64,000 bases of DNA from Actinomycetes bacterium (GTDB taxonomy: Bacteria > Actinomycetota > Acidimicrobiia > Acidimicrobiales > Poriferisodalaceae), in assembly GCA_024228575.1 (NCBI GenBank), contig JAAETH010000595.1:1-64000 (forward strand). Direction: 5' to 3'. The notes beneath the pieces were generated by a model. That model did no database searches and had not been told where the DNA came from. It saw nothing but the letters and a program-made list of their open reading frames with translations. Shown here piece after piece: positions 55,436 through 64,000 of this stretch (positions are counted from its first letter, which is position 1; each line of letters starts with the position of its first letter). The position numbers were made by a program, and so were the translations under genes.

Positions 55436-56362
55436 CTACACCCGGCGTCGCACGACCTCGTAGCAAGCGACGGCCGCTGCGTTCGAGACATTGAGCGAGT
55501 CGAGCTGGCCGAACTGCGGAATCGAAACGAGCTCGTCGCAACGCTCGGAGACAAGGCGGCCCAAACCCGCACCCTCGGCACCGAGGACGATCGCTATCGG
55601 CCCGTCGAGCGCCGCTGTGGTCTGCCAAAGAGACCTGGGCGCTTCGGCGGTGAGACCGACCGACCACACGTCGTGCTCGGCCAGCGTCGAAATCGCTGTG
55701 GGTAAACCTCCGACGAGAGCGATCCGAAGATGTTCGACGGCCCCGGCCGCGGCCTTCACAGCCGCGGGGGTGAGACGCGCAGCGCGATGACGGGGAATGA
55801 CGATGCCGGTGGCGCCCGCGACCTCGGCCGTACGCAGGACCGCGCCGAGATTTCCCGGGTCGGTGATGCCGTCGAGAACAACAAGGAACGGTGTGCGTCC
55901 ATCCTGAGGCCGTGTCAGGAGCTCGAGATCGACCGGCTTGATCGGACGCGCTTCCGCGATCACGCCCTGAGGCGACTCGGTGCGGGCCATGTCGTCGAGC
56001 TTGCGGCGGTTCACCCGATTGACCGGAACCCGATCGTCGCTCGCAAGATCGAGAATCTCGGCGATGATTGCTGATTCCTCGATGTCGTCTGCCACGAACA
56101 GCTCGCGGACGTTGCGCCGTCCGACGCGAAGGGCCTCGACGACAGCGTTGCGGCCCTCGACCCTGTCGCCCCCCAAGTCGTCGGGATCGCGCTGACGCCC
56201 GCGAGGGCGCCCAGCTTCACGGTCCTGTGAATGATTGCCGCCGCTCCTGGGAGGGCCGCCGCGTCGGGGCTGCTGTGCCCGCTGACCCTTGGAGCCCGCG
56301 CCGCGACCCACCTTGGGTGATCGCTGACGACCCTTGCCCTGACCGCCTCGTTTGCCGCTCAT
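55436..56362 (-). CDS. rlmB: 23S rRNA (guanosine-2'-O)-methyltransferase
   Basis: 308 residues. A basic, disordered N-terminus (1-65, Arg/Gly-rich) precedes a substrate-binding domain (VEGRNAVVEALRVG) and a SpoU catalytic domain with the knot motifs LDGITDPGNLGAVLRTAE, IAIVLGAEGAGLGRL and LDSLNVSNAAAV. It methylates a ribose in 23S rRNA. Its start overlaps the ispF stop by four bases. The long basic tail is common in actinobacterial RlmB and likely contacts rRNA. Confidence 0.92.
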   Translation of the reverse strand: MSGKRGGQGKGRQRSPKVGRGAGSKGQRAQQPRRGGPPRSGGNHSQDREAGRPRGRQRDPDDLGGDRVEGRNAVVEALRVGRRNVRELFVADDIEESAIIAEILDLASDDRVPVNRVNRRKLDDMARTESPQGVIAEARPIKPVDLELLTRPQDGRTPFLVVLDGITDPGNLGAVLRTAEVAGATGIVIPRHRAARLTPAAVKAAAGAVEHLRIALVGGLPTAISTLAEHDVWSVGLTAEAPRSLWQTTAALDGPIAIVLGAEGAGLGRLVSERCDELVSIPQFGQLDSLNVSNAAAVACYEVVRRRV

Positions 56363-56844
56363 CGATGAGCCTCGCCTTCGATAAGGGCGACCGCCATGCA
56401 GACGATCGCCTCGCCCCGGCCCAGCGCACCAACACCCTCGGTCGTTCGGCCCTTGACACTGACCGGAGCACCGACGACCCCGCTGAGCCGGTCGGCCATC
56501 TCCGCTCGCCGGGGAGCCAGCTTCGGGGTATCTGCGACAACCGTGCAGTCGACGTTGACGGCCTTGTACCGGGCTTCGAGCACCAGCGCTACTGCTTGCT
56601 CGAGCAAGACGAGGCTATCGGCACCGGAGAACCGGTCGTCGGTATCTGGGAACTGTTGCCCGATGTCTCCGAGCCCGGCCGCGCCGAGAAGGGCATCGAT
56701 CACAGCGTGAGCGACAACGTCGGCGTCGCTGTGTCCGATCAGTCCCGGATGACCCTCGAAGTACACACCTCCGAGGACGAGGTGTCTGGCCGGGTCATCG
56801 CTCACCTGGTGGATGTCGTATCCGTGCCCAATTCGCAGATTCAT
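56359..56844 (-). CDS. ispF: 2-C-methyl-D-erythritol 2,4-cyclodiphosphate synthase
   Basis: 161 residues from ATG 56844, preceded by AGGAAG. It performs the cyclisation step of the MEP isoprenoid pathway. The zinc ligands are in IGHGYDIH (Asp10, His12) and the following LIGHSDADVVAHAV; the C-terminal segment GRTTEGVGALGRGE is typical. It follows ispD by 23 bases and overlaps rlmB, so ispD-ispF-rlmB is a single operon. Confidence 0.96.
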   Translation of the reverse strand: MNLRIGHGYDIHQVSDDPARHLVLGGVYFEGHPGLIGHSDADVVAHAVIDALLGAAGLGDIGQQFPDTDDRFSGADSLVLLEQAVALVLEARYKAVNVDCTVVADTPKLAPRRAEMADRLSGVVGAPVSVKGRTTEGVGALGRGEAIVCMAVALIEGEAHR

Positions 56845-56867
56845 CGTCTTCCTCGAGTTCGGGGTGG

Positions 56868-57512
56868 TCACCACGCGGCGCGTGCGACGACGAGGTCGTG
56901 TTCGGTTGTGATCTTTGCAGCTCTGAGTGAACCTTCGACGACCTTCACGGTTCCGCCCGCCAACTCGATCAGCGCTGCATCGTCGGTGGCGTCACCACCA
57001 TCGAGGTGTGCCCGACGCAACAAGTCGGCTCTAAAACCTTGGGGGGTCTGGACTGCGACCAGGACCGACCTGTCAGGTGTTCCCACGACGACATCGCCCG
57101 ACACCTCCTTGATGGTGTCGGCGACGGCCAGGCCCGGCACCACCGAATCGGCGCCTGCGCGGAGGGCCTCGATCACCCGAGCGAACACGCTGACGTCAGC
57201 GCCGGGCCTGGCCGCATCGTGGACCAGAACGAACTCGACTTCGTCGGGGACGGCGGCGAGGCCGCAGCGAACCGACGCGCTCCGGGTCGCTCCGCCCGCC
57301 ACGACGACGGCTTCGCGGCACAGCCCGGCGATCCGATCGTCGGACGTGACCACAACCACTTCCTCACACGATGCCCTGGCAGTGGCGACGGCGTGTTCGA
57401 CCACGGTCTTGCCATCGATCGACTCGAGCAACTTGGGGCGTCCGAAGCGGGTGCTGGCACCTGCTGCAACAACAATCGTCCAGACGGCACACCCGCCGCG
57501 TTGATGGGTCAT
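56868..57512 (-). CDS. ispD: 2-C-methyl-D-erythritol 4-phosphate cytidylyltransferase
   Basis: 214 residues. It joins CTP to methylerythritol phosphate in the MEP pathway. The nucleotide-binding loop is VVAAGASTRFGRPKLL, and FVLVHDAARPGAD and VQTPQGFRADLL are conserved catalytic or substrate segments. The short size (about 210) is normal for actinobacterial IspD. It lies 12 bases downstream of the PIN/TRAM gene. CarD, which often precedes ispD in other actinobacteria, is not here. Confidence 0.95.
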   Translation of the reverse strand: MTHQRGGCAVWTIVVAAGASTRFGRPKLLESIDGKTVVEHAVATARASCEEVVVVTSDDRIAGLCREAVVVAGGATRSASVRCGLAAVPDEVEFVLVHDAARPGADVSVFARVIEALRAGADSVVPGLAVADTIKEVSGDVVVGTPDRSVLVAVQTPQGFRADLLRRAHLDGGDATDDAALIELAGGTVKVVEGSLRAAKITTEHDLVVARAAW

Positions 57513-57524
57513 CCCACAAGGGTG

Positions 57525-58616
57525 TCAGGTCGAGCGGGTGGGCTCCAGAGAACTTTCGTGCAAGGCCAACGTCCCGAAGTGCATGGTCCCCTTCGCCGTA
57601 GGCACTGAGTGACTCACCCGCACGTCAACCCTCGATCCCAGGAGGACGGCAGCGTCCGTGACGACGACCATGGAGCCGTCCTCCCTGAAGCCAACACCCT
57701 GACCCGATTCCGACCCCTCACGGATCAGCTCGACGCTGATCACTTCACCGGGGACTGTTTCGTCGCGAAGGCCGGCGGCCAATCGAGACAAGAACAGGCA
57801 AGACACACCCTGCAACTCGGCCACCCTCGCCAGGGGCTGGTCGTTGGTGATGAGCCTGACATCGAGCCGGCGGCCGAGCGTGACGAGCTTCGCGTCGACA
57901 TGTGTGACCTCGGGGACCTCATCATCGATGACACGCAGCGAAACCGACGTTTCATTGTCGAGTACATCGAGAAGCTCGAGCGCCCTTCGGCCACGACGTC
58001 GCCTGGCGGGATCTTGGGCGTCGGCGATCGCCTGGATCTCGTCGAGCACAAACCGCGGCACCAAGAGGGTTCCCCTGATGAAGCCCGATCGAACGATCTC
58101 CAACATCCGCCCGTCCAGAACAGCGCTGGAATCGAGCAGGAGGGCATCACCCACCGTCGATTCGCCCAGGCGCCGCGAGGAGGACAAGCCGATGGGCGAA
58201 AGCCCGATCAGCGACCAGAATTCGGCACTTGCCCGAAGGCCGATCCGACCACCCATCGCCATGGCCAACCAGCTGGTCACGGCAGCGATGGGGCCACCAA
58301 ATCGCCAACCCAGCCCAACGACCGCTCCCGCTCCGGCGACAAGGCCGAGCAAGCCGCCGATCGCGGCGAACACCCCACCCGACAAGAGCTCTGGCGGAGA
58401 CCAGGGAAGTTTCATGTGCTCCATGCGATCGACCGAGCGCGACACACGACGGCCCAGGGTCCCGCCTATGACATAACCACTGCCCGCTCCGAGCGTGGCG
58501 CCGACAAACGGGGCCACTTCACCCTCGGCCCCCATGATTGCAACCTCGTGACCGGCGGCGGTTAGGAGCAGCACGATCAGCAGCCGAATTGTCTCGACGA
58601 ACACCACCGCTCCCAT
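57525..58616 (-). CDS. PIN and TRAM domain membrane protein
   Basis: 363 residues. Four or so N-terminal membrane segments (GAVVFVETIRLLIVLLLTAAG to about 135) are followed by a PIN nuclease domain with acidic sites in LLLDSSAVLDGRM, FVLDEIQAIAD, THVDAKLVTLG and LITNDQPLA, then a TRAM domain near the C-terminus (GEVISVELIREG). This is the YacL-like family, a putative membrane-held RNase. It is the first gene of the ispD-ispF-rlmB run. The start is GTG or ATG at 58616, 101 bases from the divergent Crp gene. Confidence 0.88.
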   Translation of the reverse strand: MGAVVFVETIRLLIVLLLTAAGHEVAIMGAEGEVAPFVGATLGAGSGYVIGGTLGRRVSRSVDRMEHMKLPWSPPELLSGGVFAAIGGLLGLVAGAGAVVGLGWRFGGPIAAVTSWLAMAMGGRIGLRASAEFWSLIGLSPIGLSSSRRLGESTVGDALLLDSSAVLDGRMLEIVRSGFIRGTLLVPRFVLDEIQAIADAQDPARRRRGRRALELLDVLDNETSVSLRVIDDEVPEVTHVDAKLVTLGRRLDVRLITNDQPLARVAELQGVSCLFLSRLAAGLRDETVPGEVISVELIREGSESGQGVGFREDGSMVVVTDAAVLLGSRVDVRVSHSVPTAKGTMHFGTLALHESSLEPTRST

Positions 58617-58717
58617 CTCTGCGTTCTCGACGTTCTCTCATCCATCGGCACATTCGAGCGATTCCTGACACGAAACGTGCGATCGGAACGGGGGTGGTGA
58701 CGCCTCGCACCATTACC

Positions 58718-59386
58718 ATGAAAGCGATGGACTCTCTCCAACTCCTACGGTCGGTCGACATGTTGTCGGCTCTGACCGACCCCGAACTCGACGGGCTTCT
58801 CGCCCATTCCTCGGAAGTTGACCTTCGAAGGGGCGAGGCCCTCTTTTGTGAGGACGACGAGGCCGACTGTCTCTTTGTACTCAAGAGTGGTCGCCTCGCG
58901 ATCGTGCGCGACTCCTTCGATGGCAGAGAGTCGGTCCTGGCCCTTTTGACGGGTGGCGATCTGGTTGGCGAGATGCCCCTTTTTGACAACGCCCCGCGCA
59001 GCGCCAAGGTGAAGGCCCTCGAAGCGACGGTACTCGTCCAGGTTCCCTATCAGCCTCTCAGAGAGATCTACACAGCACGGCCCGAGTTGTTGTGGGGCGC
59101 CGTGGCACTTCTCGCCGGTCGTCTGAGGATCATGGACGACGCCCTCGCCGACACCATGTTCCTCGACGTCGCGGGCCGCACGGCCAAGAAGCTCCTCGAG
59201 TTGTCGGGTGACCGCGACGAGTTCCAGCTCCCCGTCACTCAAGAAGAGCTATCCCAGATGGTCGGAGCCAGCCGCGAACGCGTGAACAAGGCCCTTTCTG
59301 CGTTCAACCGTTTGGGGTGGCTCAACCAGCGCGAGCGAACCTACGTCATCACGAACAGAGAAGCCCTCACCCAGCGATCTCTCTAG
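58718..59386 (+). CDS. Crp/Fnr-family transcription regulator
   Basis: 222 residues from ATG 58718 (ATG 58727 is also possible). The N-terminal cyclic-nucleotide-binding domain has LFCEDDEADCLFVLKSGRLAI and LVGEMPLFDNAPRSAKVKAL, with the Glu and Arg of the phosphate cassette (GEMPLFDNAPRSA). The C-terminal winged helix has the recognition helix TQEELSQMVGASRERVNKAL. It probably responds to cAMP, matching mycobacterial Crp in size. Its stop overlaps radA by 20 bases on the opposite strand. Confidence 0.92.
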   Translation: MKAMDSLQLLRSVDMLSALTDPELDGLLAHSSEVDLRRGEALFCEDDEADCLFVLKSGRLAIVRDSFDGRESVLALLTGGDLVGEMPLFDNAPRSAKVKALEATVLVQVPYQPLREIYTARPELLWGAVALLAGRLRIMDDALADTMFLDVAGRTAKKLLELSGDRDEFQLPVTQEELSQMVGASRERVNKALSAFNRLGWLNQRERTYVITNREALTQRSL

Positions 59387-60740
59387 CCCGGTCGACGCCG
59401 AACCCGAGTCGTCCGAGAGTCTCCTCGACCCCGATTGCACGACGCACGCGAAGGCCTCCCGGCGCCACGGGTGATCCCGAGGGAACGATGACCATCGAGA
59501 ACCCGAGGCGGGCTGCCTCCGCCAGGCGCCGATCTATCTCGGTCACCTGCCGAACCTCACCCCCGAGGCCGACCTCACCACACGCGATGATGTCGGGATC
59601 GATGGCCTCATCGAGAAACGCCGACACGACTGCAAGAGCGACTGGGAGGTCGGCGCCGGGCTCCGACACCTTCGCACCTCCAACGACGGAGACAAACACA
59701 TCGGCCTTGCCAAGCGCAATTCCGCAACGACGCTCGAGCACGGCCAGCAGCAACGACAGGCGTCGTTGGTCAAATCCCTGAACGACCCTCCGGGGCGAGG
59801 CGAGCGGTGTCTCGACGACCAGTGCCTGCACCTCGACGAGCAGCGGCCTGTTGCCCTCCATAACAGGGGCGACGATCGAACCGGGCACCCCCGGCCGGCG
59901 ATCGGCCAGAAACAACCTGCTCGGATCGTCCACCGACACCAGACCGGTCGGACCCATCTCGAAGACACCAAGCCCACGGGTTGAACCGAAACGGTGTTTG
60001 ACAGCCCTCAAGAAGCGCAGAGCGTGGTGCCGGTCGCCTTCGAAGGTCAGAACGGTGTCGACAACGTGCTCGAGCACGCGGGGCCCCGCCAGGTTTCCTT
60101 CCTTCGTCACGTGCCCGACAAGAACGATTGAGGTCGAAGTAGCCCTGGCTACTCTCACGAGACTTTGAGCAGCCTCGCGGACCTGGGTGACCGACCCCGA
60201 AGTTCCCGGTTGCGAAGGCTGGTAGACACTCTGGATCGAATCGACGATGACCACGTCGGGCCGGAGCTTGTCGATCTCGGCGATGATGTTGTGAACATCG
60301 ACCGCATCGGTGATGAAGACACCATCGGCCACCGAGCGCAGCCTCCCGGCCCGTTCGCGGACCTGGGCGACAGATTCCTCGGCCGAGACGTAGAGCACGA
60401 CCTTGTCGCCGCGAGCGATGGCACCGGCAGCCTGCACGAGCAGTGTCGACTTGCCGATGCCCGGTTCACCACCCAACAACGTGACCGATCCGGGCACCAG
60501 TCCCCCGCCGAGAACCGCGTCGAGTTGCTCGACACCTGTTGGGGCAAGCCGCTGGGGAGCAGCGTCGACATCGGCCAGAGCCACAGCCGGCGAAGCAGTC
60601 GCCGACATTGCCGAACGGCCGGAGCCCGCGCGTTCGACAAGGGTGTTCCACTCGCCGCAGCCAGGACACTGTCCGGCCCACTTGTGGGCGGACACCCCGC
60701 AGGACTGACACAGGAATGAGGAGTCGGTATGAGCCATCAC
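59367..60740 (-). CDS. radA: DNA repair protein RadA/Sms
   Basis: 457 residues (GTG 60740 or ATG 60737). A four-Cys zinc ribbon (Cys11, 14, 25, 28) precedes a RecA-like ATPase with Walker A GEPGIGKS (91-98) and the RadA motif KHRFG (KNRFG in E. coli). The C-terminal Lon-like domain is PVALAVVSAFLDEA. It drives branch migration in recombination. It is 51 bases downstream of the lipoprotein gene and probably transcribed with clpC. DisA, often adjacent to RadA in actinobacteria, is absent from this spot. Confidence 0.95.
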   Translation of the reverse strand: MMAHTDSSFLCQSCGVSAHKWAGQCPGCGEWNTLVERAGSGRSAMSATASPAVALADVDAAPQRLAPTGVEQLDAVLGGGLVPGSVTLLGGEPGIGKSTLLVQAAGAIARGDKVVLYVSAEESVAQVRERAGRLRSVADGVFITDAVDVHNIIAEIDKLRPDVVIVDSIQSVYQPSQPGTSGSVTQVREAAQSLVRVARATSTSIVLVGHVTKEGNLAGPRVLEHVVDTVLTFEGDRHHALRFLRAVKHRFGSTRGLGVFEMGPTGLVSVDDPSRLFLADRRPGVPGSIVAPVMEGNRPLLVEVQALVVETPLASPRRVVQGFDQRRLSLLLAVLERRCGIALGKADVFVSVVGGAKVSEPGADLPVALAVVSAFLDEAIDPDIIACGEVGLGGEVRQVTEIDRRLAEAARLGFSMVIVPSGSPVAPGGLRVRRAIGVEETLGRLGFGVDRAREIAG

Positions 60741-60791
60741 GACAGTGTCGCAACACGGTGTGACAGTCGCCTCGCCGCGGGCTGGCCTCGT

Positions 60792-61589
60792 TCAGATGGT
60801 CGGGGCGGGGTCTGTTGGGCGTTTGCGACGGCGGATCATCACCAGGACAGCGGCAACAACCGCGGCAGCCGCCCACGACAGGACTACCCAGCGCCAGGCC
60901 CGGTCGTATTCGCGACGGGCAGCGCCGGCCTCGTCCCTGGCATCGAGCACCTGCTGATCGATCGAGGTCGACTCGGCCACAGCCGTGACCACAGCTCCTG
61001 AAGCGAGGCTCACCGACGCGACCTCTGCATCTGAGGTCGGGACAACAGCACGCACGGTCACGGTCACGAGCTCGTCGAGATCTGTCCCAGCCAGGGTTTC
61101 GAGATCGGATGTCATCTCACCAAATGGTTGCCCATCGAAGAGCCCGACCAATTCGTCATCGCTGAAGTCGCCGACTCGAATCGATGGGGCCGCAGCGAGT
61201 TCGACTCGATAGTCGGTGCGAGCGATCGAGGGAACCACCTCAACAGCTGCGACCTCGAACAGGGTGCCCCCATCGAGATCGTCGACCAGAGCCGCCACCT
61301 GCTCGGGCACAACACCATCACGTCTGAGCCGCGCGGCGGCACCACCTTCGACGTTGTGGGGTTCGGTGACAACCCACCCCGAATCGACAACACCGGTCAA
61401 GTCGATGTCGCCCAGGTCGATATCGGCGACGACTTCGTCGTCCGCGAATGCCGTGAACACGATCGACGACGTGCCGTCGTCGGTCAGGTTCACCTCGAGC
61501 ATCAGGTCGATCCGACACCCGGTCAACAAGATCGACCCGACCAGAAGCAGGACGATGCGACTCGGTATCGCCAGGACGGCCGACCTCAC
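60792..61589 (-). CDS. LppM-like lipoprotein
   Basis: 265 residues from GTG 61589, which overlaps the clpC stop. The signal ends with the lipobox LLTGC (Cys near residue 25), so it is lipid-anchored outside. The mature domain resembles LppM (IDLMLEVNLTDDGTSSIVF), and a C-terminal membrane helix (WVVLSWAAAAVVAAVLVMI) with a basic tail gives a second anchor. LppM in mycobacteria is linked to surface lipid traffic in host cells; here the role is unknown. Confidence 0.85.
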   Translation of the reverse strand: MRSAVLAIPSRIVLLLVGSILLTGCRIDLMLEVNLTDDGTSSIVFTAFADDEVVADIDLGDIDLTGVVDSGWVVTEPHNVEGGAAARLRRDGVVPEQVAALVDDLDGGTLFEVAAVEVVPSIARTDYRVELAAAPSIRVGDFSDDELVGLFDGQPFGEMTSDLETLAGTDLDELVTVTVRAVVPTSDAEVASVSLASGAVVTAVAESTSIDQQVLDARDEAGAARREYDRAWRWVVLSWAAAAVVAAVLVMIRRRKRPTDPAPTI

Positions 61590-64000
61590 TCAGCGCCGGC
61601 GTCGGCCATCTCGATCTGAGGAGGCTCGAACCCTTCGATCGCGCTGAAGACGATCTCGTCGTTCTCCTCGTCAGCGTCGACGATGATGATGTTGCCGGCG
61701 TGGAACTCCTTGTAGAGGATGCGCTCGGAGAGAGCGTCCTCGACGAGGCGTTGAATCGCCCGGCGAAGTGGGCGTGCACCAAGAGTCGGGTCGTAGCCCT
61801 TGCGAGCCAGCATCGACTTCGCCGCATCGGTGATCTCGAGACCCAGACCCTGAGCTTCGAGCTGCTTGGCCGTGCGGGCGATCATCAGGTCGACAATCTG
61901 GGTGACCTCCTCGATCGAGAGCTCGTGGAACACGATGGTCTCGTCGATTCGGTTGAGGAACTCGGGGCGGAAGTGCTCCTTCAGAGCATCGTCGACCTTC
62001 TCCTTCATACGGGCGTAGCTGACCGCTTCGTCGACCTTGGAGAAACCAACGTTCACCTTGCGGAGATCGCGTGTGCCCAGGTTTGAGGTCATGATGAGCA
62101 CCGTGTTGCGGAAGTCGACCGAACGGCCCTGACTATCGGTCAGGCGCCCCTCCTCGAGGATCTGCAGCAGGGTGTTGAAGACATCGGGGTGAGCCTTCTC
62201 TACCTCGTCGAACAGCACCACCGAGAACGGCTTGCGTCGAACGGCCTCTGTGAGCTGGCCGCCCTCGTCGTAGCCGACGTAGCCCGGGGGCGAACCCACC
62301 AGACGGCTGACGGTGTGCTTCTCCATGTACTCGGACATGTCGAGGCTGATCAGCGAATCTTCGTCGCCGAACAAGAACTCGGACAGGGTCTTGGCAAGCT
62401 CGGTCTTGCCGACACCAGATGGGCCGAGGAAGATGAACGAGCCACCAGGGCGCTTCGGGTCCTTGAGACCCGCACGGGTACGCCGGACTGCCTGGCTGAC
62501 AGCCTTGATGGCGTCTTGTTGGCCAATGACCCGCTCGTGGAGGACATCCTCCATCTTCAACAGCTTCTGGGTCTCTTCTTCGGTGAGCTTGTAGACCGGG
62601 ATACCGGTCCAGATCGACAAGACCTCCGCGATCGCTTCCTCGTCGACCTCGTCGAAGAGGTCGACACCTTCGGCCTTGATCTGGGTCTCCAGCTCGGACT
62701 TCTGGTCGAGGAGCTGCTTCTCTTCGTCGCGAAGTGAGCCGGCGAGCTCGAAGTCCTGGTCTTCGACGGCCTGCTTCTTGCGCTCGACGACATCGGCGAT
62801 CTTGTTCTCGATCTCCTTGTAGTCGGGTGGGGTTTCCATTCGCTTGATACGAAGCCGCGATCCCGCCTCGTCGACCAGGTCGATGGCCTTGTCGGGAAGC
62901 TGACGATCGGAGATGTAGCGGTCGGCGAGGTTCGCCGCTGCAACGAGCGCCTGATCGGTGATGGTGACGCGATGGTGGGCCTCGTAACGATCGCGGACAC
63001 CCTTCAGGATTTCGATGGTGTCGGCGACCGATGGCTCTTCGACCTTGACCGGCTGGAAACGGCGCTCGAGCGCAGCATCCTTCTCGAGGTGTTTGCGGTA
63101 CTCGTCGAGGGTGGTGGCACCGATTGTCTGCAACTCGCCACGAGCCAGCATCGGCTTGAGGATCGAGGCCGCATCGATAGCACCTTCGGCGGCACCGGCA
63201 CCCACAAGGGTGTGAAGCTCGTCGATGAACAAGATGATGTCGCCGCGGGTTTTGATCTCTTTCAAGACCTTCTTGAGACGCTCCTCGAAATCGCCGCGGT
63301 AGCGCGAACCGGCCACGAGAGCGCCGAGATCGAGGGTGTAGAGATGTTTGTTCTTCAACGTCTCGGGGATGTCGCCCGACACGATGCGCTGGGCCAAACC
63401 CTCGACGATGGCCGTCTTGCCGACGCCGGGTTCGCCGACCAGCACCGGGTTGTTCTTGGTGCGACGAGACAGGACCTGCATGACACGTTCTGTCTCGCGG
63501 GCCCTGCCGATGACCGGATCGAGCGCCTTCTCACGGGCGAGCTGAGTCATGTTGACGCCGAACTGGTCGAGAACGACCGAGCCCGACTGGCTACCGGAAT
63601 CGCCGGCGTTGCTTCCCGTGGAGGCACCGGCAGTCTCCTTGCCGGACTGGCCAGAGCTTGCGGGGCCCGAGTAGCCAGACAACAGCTGGATCACCTGCTG
63701 GCGAACGCGCGACAGATCGGCTCCGAGCTTGACGAGAACCTGGGCAGCGACACCCTCGCCTTCACGAATCAGGCCGAGCAGGATGTGTTCTGTGCCGATG
63801 TAGTTGTGACCGAGCTGGAGAGCCTCGCGCAGCGACAGCTCGAGGACCTTCTTGGCGCGAGGGGTGAACGGGATGTGGCCAGAAGGTGAGGATCCGCCCT
63901 GTCCTATGATCTCTTCTACCTGACTGCGCACAGCCTCGAGCGAGATTCCGAGAGACTCGAGTGCCTTCGCGGCTACCCCTTCGCCCTCGTGGATGAGGCC
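61586..64000 (-). CDS. clpC: ATP-dependent Clp protease ATP-binding subunit ClpC (N-terminus beyond window)
   Basis: 804 residues are visible and the gene continues past 64000. In order: Clp_N repeats ([20 protein letters not shown], then [20 protein letters not shown]), first AAA module with Walker A GEPGVGKT, a UVR/coiled-coil linker ([15 protein letters not shown]), second AAA module with Walker A GPSGVGKT and [16 protein letters not shown]. It unfolds proteins for ClpP. The stop overlaps the lipoprotein start (GTGA), so clpC, lppM-like and radA form one transcript. Confidence 0.96.
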   Translation of the reverse strand, partial: GLIHEGEGVAAKALESLGISLEAVRSQVEEIIGQGGSSPSGHIPFTPRAKKVLELSLREALQLGHNYIGTEHILLGLIREGEGVAAQVLVKLGADLSRVRQQVIQLLSGYSGPASSGQSGKETAGASTGSNAGDSGSQSGSVVLDQFGVNMTQLAREKALDPVIGRARETERVMQVLSRRTKNNPVLVGEPGVGKTAIVEGLAQRIVSGDIPETLKNKHLYTLDLGALVAGSRYRGDFEERLKKVLKEIKTRGDIILFIDELHTLVGAGAAEGAIDAASILKPMLARGELQTIGATTLDEYRKHLEKDAALERRFQPVKVEEPSVADTIEILKGVRDRYEAHHRVTITDQALVAAANLADRYISDRQLPDKAIDLVDEAGSRLRIKRMETPPDYKEIENKIADVVERKKQAVEDQDFELAGSLRDEEKQLLDQKSELETQIKAEGVDLFDEVDEEAIAEVLSIWTGIPVYKLTEEETQKLLKMEDVLHERVIGQQDAIKAVSQAVRRTRAGLKDPKRPGGSFIFLGPSGVGKTELAKTLSEFLFGDEDSLISLDMSEYMEKHTVSRLVGSPPGYVGYDEGGQLTEAVRRKPFSVVLFDEVEKAHPDVFNTLLQILEEGRLTDSQGRSVDFRNTVLIMTSNLGTRDLRKVNVGFSKVDEAVSYARMKEKVDDALKEHFRPEFLNRIDETIVFHELSIEEVTQIVDLMIARTAKQLEAQGLGLEITDAAKSMLARKGYDPTLGARPLRRAIQRLVEDALSERILYKEFHAGNIIIVDADEENDEIVFSAIEGFEPPQIEMADAGAE

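Overview
The window looks like chromosomal DNA from a high-GC actinobacterium, most likely an Acidimicrobiia-type lineage (Ilumatobacter or Microthrix relatives). The evidence is high GC, many GTG starts, the secreted GGVFAFG-repeat family at the left edge, lhr next to nei, a DUF3263 gene next to a LytR_C gene (as in mycobacteria), and clpC near radA and ispD-ispF. The lineage call is inference from gene content; no rRNA is present. I see no prophage, insertion sequence or CRISPR array. The content is mostly core and housekeeping with a few unusual proteins.

Layout. 1-602: edge of a secreted repeat protein gene with a frameshift. 603-1788: gene-poor, possibly decayed. 1789-4875: a membrane-anchored Hsp70-like ATPase fused to a PQQ beta-propeller, with a Thr/Ser-rich membrane partner. 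5016-6815: M3 oligopeptidase. 6839-15408: a long minus-strand run (acyl-CoA metabolism hbd, HAD, APH-like kinase; a membrane protein with HtrA; a YhaO/YhaN nuclease-ATPase pair). 15706-19266: adenylate cyclase/ATPase/TPR regulator. 19373-22678: MacB-type ABC transporter. 22704-28077: Nei glycosylase and Lhr helicase. 28092-29733: isocitrate-lyase-family enzyme and a VOC gene broken by one in-frame TGA. 29769-31931: HelD-type helicase.

32200-36571: hemE, hemY/cgoX, an Lnt homologue with Ser in place of the catalytic Cys, and dtd. 36691-40886: an uncharacterised cluster of GT4 glycosyltransferase, methyltransferase, alpha/alpha-toroid protein, second methyltransferase and GtrA membrane protein. 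40926-47581: thioesterase, GNAT, PAC2, fructose-bisphosphate aldolase, NUDIX, acyl-CoA dehydrogenase and a small membrane protein. 47592-49115: coproheme decarboxylase and FdhD. 49272-51003: groEL with an exact CIRCE operator and a strong terminator. 51029-54255: glycerate kinase and a trehalose-phosphate synthase/phosphatase pair. 54284-58616: LytR_C, DUF3263, tRNA-Thr, rlmB, ispF, ispD, PIN/TRAM. 58718-64000: Crp-type regulator, radA, LppM-like lipoprotein and clpC (cut by the right edge).

Together hemE, hemY/cgoX and chdC point to the coproporphyrin-dependent haem route, ispD/ispF to MEP isoprenoid synthesis, and groEL, clpC, htrA and the Hsp70 fusion to protein quality control. The best candidates for undescribed biology are the Hsp70-TM-PQQ pair, the 36.7-40.9 kb GT4/methyltransferase/toroid cluster, and the Cys-to-Ser Lnt.
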